A stretch of 64,000 nucleotides of DNA from Ammoniphilus sp. YIM 78166 (GTDB lineage Bacteria; Bacillota; Bacilli; Aneurinibacillales; RAOX-1): positions 744,001 to 808,000 of the forward strand of contig NZ_SDLR01000004.1 of the NCBI RefSeq assembly GCF_004522215.1, written 5' to 3'. The notes beneath the pieces are model-generated. The model ran no database searches, was not told the origin of the DNA, and worked only from the letters and a program-made list of their open reading frames with translations. Within the stretch, counting starts at the first letter, position 1; every line of letters begins with the position of its first letter. The position numbers and the translations under genes are program-made. Below are positions 57,872 through 64,000 of the stretch, one piece after another.

Positions 57872-58039
57872 ATGATGCCAGAAGATCGTGAAACGAGGAA
57901 GCAAGCAGGGGAACCCACAGTGGCTCCCGGTCTGGAAATGGATGAGCTGGAAGCAGAGGCAACCGATGAAGAAGTAGCGGAGGGAGATTATACCTCTGTA
58001 ACGAAGCTCGTGGTGGATCGCCTGCCAGAAGATGCATAA
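57872..58039 (+). CDS. Small acidic protein (55 aa)
   Basis: ATG at 57872 after AGGAG. MMPEDRETRKQAGEP then an acidic body (LEMDELEAEATDEEVAEGD) and a more ordered end (YTSVTKLVVDRLPEDA). No signal or cysteines. Similar tiny acidic proteins occur in spores, but the family is not recognised. Confidence 0.55.
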   Translation: MMPEDRETRKQAGEPTVAPGLEMDELEAEATDEEVAEGDYTSVTKLVVDRLPEDA

Positions 58040-58041
58040 TA

Positions 58042-58073
58042 AATCCCTGCAGAGTTGTAGGGGTTTTTTTGTG
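58042..58073 (+). terminator. Intrinsic terminator
   Basis: ATCCCTGCA and TGTAGGGGT arms followed by TTTTTTT. Confidence 0.75.
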
Positions 58074-58134
58074 TTTTATGCTATAATCTCAGAGTCATGC
58101 AAAAAATTTTGCACTCGGGGGAAGGCGAACCAAT

Positions 58135-59760
58135 TTGAAAGAATCTAGAGCTTATCTTACTATACCCTTTATATATTTTATCCTTTCCATTGTTTGGATT
58201 TTGATATCCTCCCAATTATTTTTAACGACGGAACATCCTTTTTGGAGCCATGTGATCTTAGAACTAATTTTCATGCTTGTTACGGTGGGGGTTCTTTCCT
58301 TCTTGATTTTTCGACAAGTGTCCAAGGAGCGAAAGGCCAAACTCCTCTACCAGGAACGAGAAGAGCAGCTCCGTTTTGTCGTGGATACGATGCCTGATTT
58401 TGTTTGTTATAAAGATGCAAAAGGCCGTTGGGTCGAAGCCAATCCTTTTGCCTTGCAATTGTTCCAGCTAGAGGGAGTTCCATACAAAGGGAAAACCGAT
58501 CAGGAACTTGCCGCTTATTCTGATTTTTACCAGGAGGCCTTGCTTTACTGCTATGAATCTGATCAGAAAGCATTGCAATCCCATGAGATTATTCGGCTAG
58601 AAGAAGTGATTCCGAAGCCCGATGGCAGCGTACGTGTTTTTGATGTGATTAAAGTCCCTACCTTTCACCCGGATGGGAGGAGAAAAGGACTCACGGTAAT
58701 CGGGCGCAACATTACGGAACTCAAAGAGGCGGAAGAGCGGTACAAGTCCCTCTTTGAGCAAAATCCCGAAGCCATTGCTTCCTATGATCGAGACGGGAAG
58801 TTTGTCAGTGCGAATGCCGCTAGTCAGAAGATTACCGGGTATAGCTGTGAAGAGCTCAACACGATGGATTATGCCGACCTGGTATTCCCGCCGGATTGGG
58901 AGATGGTCAAACATAACTTTCGTCTCACTTTAGCTGGAGAGCAGCCGACCTTTGAGGTGAAGTTTCGTCATAAAAGTGGAGAGGCCATCGATATGAGCAT
59001 CAAAAATGTTCCGATCGTGGTGAACGGCGAGATCGTAGGCGTGTACGGTATTGCCAAAGATATTACTGACTGGAAGCGAGCGGAGGAATGGCTGAGAAAG
59101 TCGGATCGCCTTTCGATTGTGGGGGAATTGGCGGCAGGAGTTGCCCATGAAATACGCAACCCCTTAGCGACATTAAGCGGATTTGTTCAATTGTTAAAGG
59201 AACAGAACCTAGGCCACCGCTATTACTATGACATTATGTCTTCCGAGCTCGATCGCATTAATTTCATCGTTAGTGAATTTATGCTGTTGGCTAAGCCACA
59301 TGTGCTCAACTTCCAACCCAAAGAAGTCGGCACTATTCTCAATCATGTAATTACCCTAGCCAACACACAGGCGATCTTAAATAATGTGGTTATCGAAACC
59401 GACATTGAACCTGATCTCCCGTTGATTTCCTGTGAAGAAAACCAGTTGAAGCAGGTGTTTATTAATGTAATCAAAAATGCCATTGAAGCGATGACGGATG
59501 GGGGAACGCTTCGAATCCAAGCAGGCCGACAGGAAGATCGTCTGTTCATTCGGTTTATTGACGAAGGTCCAGGGATTCCGGAGGAGCGGTTAGCCAAGCT
59601 AGGGGAACCCTTCTTTTCGACGAAAGAGAAAGGGATGGGTTTGGGTTTAATGGTCAGCTATAGAATTATCGAAGCGCATGGCGGGAAGATGAATATCTCT
59701 AGCCAAGTCGATGAAGGAACCCGGGTGGAAGTGTGGTTGCCTTTAGGAAATGAGAGCTAG
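58135..59760 (+). CDS. PAS-PAS sensor histidine kinase (sporulation-kinase type)
   Basis: 541 residues, TTG start 7 nt after GGGGGAAGG. Two N-terminal membrane segments (~8-62) enclosing almost no extracellular loop, PAS1 (~75-195), PAS2 (~200-320), HisKA GVAHEIRNPLATLSGFVQLL (His ~340) and HATPase (NVIKNAIEAM, DEGPGIPEERL, KGMGLGLMVSYRI). The architecture and HisKA sequence fit KinB/KinE-type kinases that feed the Spo0A phosphorelay. PAS1 is closely alike in sequence to the second PAS of the GGDEF-EAL protein at 22905. Confidence 0.88.
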   Translation: MKESRAYLTIPFIYFILSIVWILISSQLFLTTEHPFWSHVILELIFMLVTVGVLSFLIFRQVSKERKAKLLYQEREEQLRFVVDTMPDFVCYKDAKGRWVEANPFALQLFQLEGVPYKGKTDQELAAYSDFYQEALLYCYESDQKALQSHEIIRLEEVIPKPDGSVRVFDVIKVPTFHPDGRRKGLTVIGRNITELKEAEERYKSLFEQNPEAIASYDRDGKFVSANAASQKITGYSCEELNTMDYADLVFPPDWEMVKHNFRLTLAGEQPTFEVKFRHKSGEAIDMSIKNVPIVVNGEIVGVYGIAKDITDWKRAEEWLRKSDRLSIVGELAAGVAHEIRNPLATLSGFVQLLKEQNLGHRYYYDIMSSELDRINFIVSEFMLLAKPHVLNFQPKEVGTILNHVITLANTQAILNNVVIETDIEPDLPLISCEENQLKQVFINVIKNAIEAMTDGGTLRIQAGRQEDRLFIRFIDEGPGIPEERLAKLGEPFFSTKEKGMGLGLMVSYRIIEAHGGKMNISSQVDEGTRVEVWLPLGNES

Positions 59761-59785
59761 CCTTCACCATGGGTGAAGGCTAAAA
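59758..59785. terminator. Bidirectional terminator
   Basis: TAGCCTTCACC - ATG - GGTGAAGGCTA overlaps the ends of the kinase and DUF5658 genes. Confidence 0.85.
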
Positions 59786-60078
59786 AACCAAACCAAATGC
59801 AAGCCATTTACTAGAAGGTAGAGGGTTAAAGTAAGGGCCAGTGGTTTGTAGACCCTCTTAAAAGGAATGTGTGCCTTGAACAGGAAGAGAAGAAGAGGAA
59901 GCCCTACCTTAATGAGATAAAACCAGGTAATCCCGGTATGGAAGTAAACATGATTCATCAGTGGATTTAACTCCGATATTTGACCCGCGCGCAAGCCCAG
60001 ATCGGTAAAAACAGCATCGGAGATACATAAAAGCAACACCATTAAGTAGATATGCTTACTAATACGTTTTATGAGCAT
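59764..60078 (-). CDS. DUF5658-type small membrane protein
   Basis: 104 residues, three membrane segments (YLMVLLLCISDAVFTDLGL, WFYLIKVGLPLLLFLF, LALTLTLYLLVNGLHLVWFF). SDAVFTDLGLRAGQISELNPLM is typical of DUF5658 membrane proteins. Function unknown. Confidence 0.7.
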   Translation of the reverse strand: MLIKRISKHIYLMVLLLCISDAVFTDLGLRAGQISELNPLMNHVYFHTGITWFYLIKVGLPLLLFLFKAHIPFKRVYKPLALTLTLYLLVNGLHLVWFFSLHPW

Positions 60079-60148
60079 CCATCCTCCTCTTTATATGTTC
60101 ATTATAACGAATAAATATATTCTTTTGGAAGAATTTATTTCTTGCTAC

Positions 60149-60181
60149 AAACCAGGGTATATACTCTTGGTTTTTTTTTGC
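60149..60181 (+). terminator. Terminator-like hairpin upstream of the RuBisCO-like operon
   Basis: AACCAGGGTATATACTCTTGGTT with a nine-T run; could insulate the operon from upstream read-through. Confidence 0.6.
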
Positions 60182-60210
60182 TCTTTTAGCTCAAAATAAA
60201 GAAAAAATTA

Positions 60211-60285
60211 TTGACAATGAAAGCGATTTACACTAAGATCTAACTTAGATCTAAGATAGATCTAACATGGATCTAAGATAGAACT
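60211..60285 (+). promoter_or_regulatory. Sigma-A promoter with four phased AGATCTAA repeats
   Basis: TTGACA (60211-60216), 17-nt spacer, TAAGAT (60234-60239). From 60236 the 8-mer AGATCTAA repeats at 60236, 60247, 60258 and (as GGATCTAA) 60269, exactly 11 nt apart, with a decayed fifth unit near 60280. The repeats overlap the -10 and transcription start, so a bound protein would block RNA polymerase. The GntR-type gene at 62977 is the natural candidate. Confidence 0.75.
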
Positions 60286-60318
60286 TTGCTTTGAAGTCTA
60301 GGATAGGAGGGATTCGAT

Positions 60319-61578
60319 TTGGAGAATCATCGGATCTTAGCCACTTATTTAATAGAAACCGCTTTTCCCCTTGAGTATGCAGCTGAAGTGATGGCAGGAG
60401 AACAATCTACCGGCACCTTCGTTTCCGTACCTGGGGAGACGCCTGAGTTGAAAGAAAAGCATGGAGCAAGGGTGGTTCGCATTCAAGAATTGGAAGAAGT
60501 CCGGGAGCCTTCTTTGCCTGGTGCCCGTGTTCCGAAAAAGGACTGGGATGGAACCTATCGGCGGGCAATTGTTGAACTATCCTTTCCGATCGATAATATC
60601 GGTCCATCTCTTCCGAATCTGATGTCTACCGTCGCCGGGAACTTGTATGAGTTAGGTGAATTTTCTGGGCTTCGGTTAATCGATCTTGAATTGCCTGCCC
60701 CATTTGCCCATCGCTACCCGGGTCCTCAATTTGGTATTCAAGGGACGAGGGAATTATGCGGCGTGTATGATAGACCTTTGATAGGAACCATCATTAAGCC
60801 TAGTATTGGCCTTCATACCGAAGATTATGGCCCGTTGGTTCGACAATTAGCAGAAGCCGGCATTGACTTTATCAAGGACGACGAGCTTTGTGCCAATCCG
60901 TCATTTGCTCCGCTAGAACAGCGAGTAAAGGTCATCATGGAAGAGATTGAGCGAGTGGCTGATCGGACCGGGAAAAAATTGATGTATGCCTTCAACATCA
61001 CCGGGGATATTGATGAGTTGCGAAAAAACCATGATCTCGTGAAGGAGGCGGGTGGAACCTGCGTCATGGTCTGCATTAACAGTGTGGGGTTGCCTGGAAC
61101 CGCTTTTCTACGGCAGTATTCCCAACTCCCGATCCATGGGCACCGCACGCAGTGGGGGGCCATGTCCCGCAGTCCGTTGCTGGGAATGAGCTTTAGGGTG
61201 TATCAGAAGTTGTGTCGCCTTGCAGGTGTGGATCATCTGCATACGAACGGTTTAAATAATAAGTTTTCAGAAGACAATGAAACAGTAGCGAATGCAATTC
61301 AGGATAGTTTGACTCCTTTTCTAGGCGGGTACCCCATTATGCCGGTATTATCTTCAGGGCAATGGGCAGCTACAGCTATTCCGACTTACCAAGCTGTACC
61401 AACGACGGATGTTATCCATCTGGCCGGGGGAGGCATCCTTGCCCATCCAGAGGGAATCGCAGCAGGCGTATTGAGCATGAGACAGGGCTGGGAGGCAGCT
61501 GTAAAGGGAATCTCGCTAGAGTCTTACAGTCAGACCCATCCTGAGTTATCGGCAGCAATGCAGAAGTTTGCAAAATGA
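60319..61578 (+). CDS. RuBisCO-like protein
   Basis: 419 residues, TTG start 8 nt after AGGAGG. Form-IV-like barrel: GTIIKPSIGL (Lys160 at the Lys175 place, but Ser162 where RuBisCO has Lys177), DFIKDDE (Lys186, the carbamylated lysine and its acidic metal ligands), GHRTQWGA (His275-Arg276), HTNGLNNKF (Lys315 at the loop-6 lysine) and LSSGQWAA. So metal centre and loop-6 lysine remain but one substrate lysine is lost. Paired with a DUF1537 kinase and a dehydrogenase, it resembles OiaX/OiaT-type proteins of D-apiose/isoapionate catabolism. It is not a MtnW context. Exact reaction is inference. Confidence 0.85.
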   Translation: MENHRILATYLIETAFPLEYAAEVMAGEQSTGTFVSVPGETPELKEKHGARVVRIQELEEVREPSLPGARVPKKDWDGTYRRAIVELSFPIDNIGPSLPNLMSTVAGNLYELGEFSGLRLIDLELPAPFAHRYPGPQFGIQGTRELCGVYDRPLIGTIIKPSIGLHTEDYGPLVRQLAEAGIDFIKDDELCANPSFAPLEQRVKVIMEEIERVADRTGKKLMYAFNITGDIDELRKNHDLVKEAGGTCVMVCINSVGLPGTAFLRQYSQLPIHGHRTQWGAMSRSPLLGMSFRVYQKLCRLAGVDHLHTNGLNNKFSEDNETVANAIQDSLTPFLGGYPIMPVLSSGQWAATAIPTYQAVPTTDVIHLAGGGILAHPEGIAAGVLSMRQGWEAAVKGISLESYSQTHPELSAAMQKFAK

Positions 61579-61599
61579 TAAGGCTGGAGGAATACAACG

Positions 61600-62964
61600 A
61601 TGAAAGAAAACGGACTGTTGCTCGCTTTTTATGGAGATGACTTTACCGGATCTACAGATGCCATGGAGTCGCTAGCCATCAGCGGGTACCGAACGGTATT
61701 GTTTTTTGAACCGCCTACAAAGGAGCTATTAAAGCGATTTGAAGGCTTGCGTTGCATCGGTGTAGCAGGGACGAGCCGAGCGAAAGGCCCGGCTGAGATG
61801 GAAGAAGAGCTGCGCCCCGTGTACCAGCAATTTGCTGAGATTCAACCGCAGATTATCCATTACAAGGTTTGTTCTACTTTTGATTCTGCAGTGGAAGTCG
61901 GCAACATAGGGAAAGCAATCGAAGTAGCCAAGGATTATTTTAAGGATCAGCCTGTGATTCCCCTTTTGGTCGGTGCCCCTCCATTAGGGCGCTATACGCT
62001 TTTCGGTCAGCATTTTGCTAGAATGCAGGACACGGTTTATCGTTTGGATCGCCATCCGGTCATGTCCAGACACCCCATTACTCCAATGAAGGAAGCGGAT
62101 TTGCGATTGCACTTAGCCAAACAAACACCGGAAGCGATAGGCTTAATGAACATTCTAGAGCTTGAAGGTGATTGGCAGGCGGTAAACGATCGGTACCGTG
62201 CGAAATGGGATGAATTCGGTGTCGTTCTGTTCGATGTTCTAGATGATGCCCGAATGCGGGTGAGCGGACAATTGATTTGGGAATCGGCAACAGGCAACAG
62301 CCACTTCGTGGTAGGTTCATCCGGTTTGGGTTATGCCCTGACGGCTTATTGGAAAGAGGCAGGGTTTAAGATAAGTGAGAATAAGGAAGTTTCCAGACCA
62401 GTAAAATCGGCAGAGCAGGTATTTGCTGTATCCGGAAGTGCTTCCATGGTAACTCAACGTCAAATTGAAAATGCCATCCAGGACGGATTCCATGGTATTC
62501 GCGTATCCGTGGATCAGATTGTGGATACAGAGACGGTTCCTCGCGAGTTGCTCGATCAGTCCATCCAGCTTATTAAAGAAGGAAAAAGCGTGATTCTCTA
62601 CACCGCGCTTGGGCCAGAGGATGAATCGATTACAGCTACACGTGAGCGCTTCCGCCAGTTGGGCATTCCAGAATTACAATCAGGCGAGATCATAGGTAGA
62701 CAACTCGGTAAATGGACGCGTGAAGTCATGCAGGCTACCGGCATCCGTCGGGTCATCGTAGCGGGTGGAGATACGTCGGGATTTGTGAGTCGTGAAATGG
62801 GACTCTATGGGTTGGAGTTGCTTCTGCCTGTTTCACCGGGTGCTCCATTATGCCAAGCGTATTCCTTGGAAGGGGAAATTGATGGCATGGAAGTCGCTTT
62901 GAAGGGCGGCCAATTGGGTGGGCCGAACTACTTCTCGGATGTGAGAAACGCTGCTCGCGACTAG
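61600..62964 (+). CDS. Four-carbon acid sugar kinase family (DUF1537)
   Basis: 454 residues; ATG after GGAGG. N-terminal domain: LLLAFYGDDFTGSTDAMESLA, VAGTSRAKGPAEMEEELRPV, HYKVCSTFDSAVEVGNIGKAIE; C-terminal nucleotide-binding domain: AVSGSASMVTQRQIENA, IVAGGDTSGFVSREMGL and PLCQAYSLEGEIDGMEVALKGGQLGG. Known members phosphorylate erythronate, threonate, 3-oxo-tetronate or 3-oxo-isoapionate. Twenty-one nucleotides after the RuBisCO-like gene, which probably uses its product. Confidence 0.88.
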   Translation: MKENGLLLAFYGDDFTGSTDAMESLAISGYRTVLFFEPPTKELLKRFEGLRCIGVAGTSRAKGPAEMEEELRPVYQQFAEIQPQIIHYKVCSTFDSAVEVGNIGKAIEVAKDYFKDQPVIPLLVGAPPLGRYTLFGQHFARMQDTVYRLDRHPVMSRHPITPMKEADLRLHLAKQTPEAIGLMNILELEGDWQAVNDRYRAKWDEFGVVLFDVLDDARMRVSGQLIWESATGNSHFVVGSSGLGYALTAYWKEAGFKISENKEVSRPVKSAEQVFAVSGSASMVTQRQIENAIQDGFHGIRVSVDQIVDTETVPRELLDQSIQLIKEGKSVILYTALGPEDESITATRERFRQLGIPELQSGEIIGRQLGKWTREVMQATGIRRVIVAGGDTSGFVSREMGLYGLELLLPVSPGAPLCQAYSLEGEIDGMEVALKGGQLGGPNYFSDVRNAARD

Positions 62965-62976
62965 GGAGGGAATGGA

Positions 62977-63624
62977 ATGGAACAGACCAAAAGCACATCA
63001 GCCCCCCTTCTAAAAGATCAGGCTTACCAGTTTATTAAGGAAAAGATCCTGGATGAGCAGTTTGCTCCCGGCCGTTTTCTATCAGAACGGGAACTGATCG
63101 AAATGCTGGAAATGAGCAAGACACCGATCAAAGCCGCGTTGGTTCGACTCGAGACCGAGGGATTTGTCACCGTTTCATCTAAACAGGGCATTATTATCAA
63201 TGACTTGTCCATTACCCAGATCGTCGATATTTATAATTTGCGAATTGCCTTGGAAACCTATATTTGTGCCGAGATTACTGGGAAGATCACGAAAGACATG
63301 AGCGAATTAATTGAAGCCAATTTGAAGGAAACCGAAGAAACGGCAAGGGAATTAGATATCAAAGGATTTGCTCAGGCGGATCATGCGTTTCATCTCCTCC
63401 TTTGCGAATGCTCAGGAAATGAAGAAATCTACAAGGTCCTACTGAATTACCAGGATCAGCTCAAGCGAATCACCCATCGTCACTTGCGAAAAGATCCAGA
63501 GCGAATGAAGCAGTTCTGGCAAGAACATGTAGAAATCTATTCGTGTCTGAAGAGCGGGGACTTCAAAAGCGTGGAGTTAATTCGCGAACATCTACATCAA
63601 TCGAAACAAAAATTATTATTATAA
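62977..63624 (+). CDS. GntR-family regulator with FCD ligand domain
   Basis: 215 residues. N-terminal winged helix (LLKDQAYQFIKEKILDEQFAPGRFLSERELIEMLEMSKTPIKAALVRLETEGFVTVSSKQGIIIND), C-terminal helical FCD domain with metal-binding His/Asp (QADHAFHLLLCECSGN, HRHLRK, EHVEIYSCL). Lies 12 nt after the kinase gene in the same operon; it probably binds a pathway intermediate and the AGATCTAA repeats at 60236-60276 (inference). Confidence 0.88.
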   Translation: MEQTKSTSAPLLKDQAYQFIKEKILDEQFAPGRFLSERELIEMLEMSKTPIKAALVRLETEGFVTVSSKQGIIINDLSITQIVDIYNLRIALETYICAEITGKITKDMSELIEANLKETEETARELDIKGFAQADHAFHLLLCECSGNEEIYKVLLNYQDQLKRITHRHLRKDPERMKQFWQEHVEIYSCLKSGDFKSVELIREHLHQSKQKLLL

Positions 63625-63649
63625 AAATACAAACAAAGTGGAGGAAATC

Positions 63650-64000
63650 ATGAAAGCAGTATTTGTAGAAGATGCATACAAAGTAGTTGTTAAAGATGTG
63701 GAGATGCCACAGCTAGCTGCTCATGAAGTACTGATTAAAGTAAAGGTAACCGGGATTTGCGGATCGGATATCCACACCTATAAAGGGCTCCATTTATTCC
63801 GCAAGCCGCCGGTGATCATTGGTCATGAAATTGCGGGAGAAGTTGTTCAGGTTGGGGAGGCTGTCACGAAGTTTAAGGTAGGAGACCGGGTGACGGTGGA
63901 ACCACAGAGCGGTTGCGGAACATGCGAGAACTGTCTGACCGGAAACGTAAACTATTGCGGAGATCGAGGAGCACCAGGAATCAAGGGCTGGTATGGTACC
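63650..64000 (+). CDS. Zinc-dependent medium-chain dehydrogenase, N-terminal part (3' end outside window)
   Basis: 117 codons visible from the ATG at 63650 after GGAGG. MKAVFVEDAYKVVVKD, then GICGSDIHTYKG (zinc Cys), PVIIGHEIAGEVVQVGE (zinc His/Glu), VGDRVTVEP and GCGTCENCLTGNVNYC (structural zinc cysteines). Belongs to the threonine/sorbitol dehydrogenase group. In the operon it would oxidise the sugar or sugar acid before phosphorylation. Rossmann domain is beyond the window. Confidence 0.88.
   Translation, partial: MKAVFVEDAYKVVVKDVEMPQLAAHEVLIKVKVTGICGSDIHTYKGLHLFRKPPVIIGHEIAGEVVQVGEAVTKFKVGDRVTVEPQSGCGTCENCLTGNVNYCGDRGAPGIKGWYGT

Overview
The window looks like chromosomal DNA of a spore-forming, Gram-positive Bacillales bacterium, most like the Paenibacillaceae / Brevibacillus / Aneurinibacillus / Ammoniphilus side of the order. 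Reasons: strong AGGAGG ribosome sites with frequent GTG and TTG starts, a SigI-type sigma factor, a SleB cortex hydrolase, the kamA-yokU-ablB lysine set, HemAT, copper-amine-oxidase-like 'stalk' domains, many soluble or membrane proteins of Bacillales-only families, and intrinsic terminators after most genes. No rRNA, tRNA, IS transposase, prophage block or CRISPR array was found. The genus is an inference.

Layout. 1-1400: 3' end of a PL9-like pectate lyase and two small genes. 1637-14260: one long co-directional exopolysaccharide operon: anchored clan-A glycosidase with CBM9-like tail, HEAT-repeat membrane protein, processive GT2 synthase, pseudo-receiver protein, UDP-sugar dehydrogenase, GlmS, GlmU nucleotidyl-transferase domain only, two secreted TIM-barrel 'D-x-E-P-Y' proteins and a tail-fibre-like secreted protein. 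14.3-18.7 kb: dispersed repeats, a stalk protein, a GH18 protein with a dead NlpC/P60 domain, small genes. 19.2-28.3 kb: sigI, then kamA-yokU-ablB, a HemAT / GGDEF-EAL operon, a zinc ribbon and NhaC; kamA and nhaC each have a good sigma-54 promoter. 28.4-43 kb: transport, 7TM-DISM histidine kinase, Sco, HemD-like, hydrolase, GalE, Vsr/DUF559-like nuclease, amidase, AAA+ ATPase and many small proteins. 43-60 kb: SleB, L,D-transpeptidases, an 82-bp tandem array, lipoproteins, SLH protein, phosphodiester glycosidase-like protein, VanZ, PAS kinase, and a third TIM-barrel paralogue behind a c-di-GMP-I riboswitch. 60.2-64 kb: RuBisCO-like protein, DUF1537 sugar-acid kinase, GntR/FCD regulator and a medium-chain dehydrogenase cut by the window end.

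How it fits together. GlmS, GlmU-N and the UDP-N-acetylhexosamine dehydrogenase would feed UDP-GlcNAc and its uronic acid to the GT2 synthase, with the glycosidase-like proteins trimming or binding the product outside the cell. The riboswitch on the third paralogue suggests that this family belongs to the c-di-GMP surface programme, for which the window also holds a GGDEF-EAL protein coupled to an oxygen sensor. The 60-64 kb cluster looks like a catabolic operon for a branched or acid sugar, with an operator of four helically phased AGATCTAA repeats.

The most unusual non-coding content is a set of unrelated intergenic repeat families built on short motifs, mostly spaced about 20-21 nt (TGCTCACG elements at 14.3, 47.5 and 49.1 kb; the CGCCCRA array at 46.0-46.7 kb; TAGTCGGA/TCCGGTTAA palindromes at 21.9, 38.2-38.6 and 53.8 kb) or 10-12 nt (GGTCCATG array at 18.05 kb).
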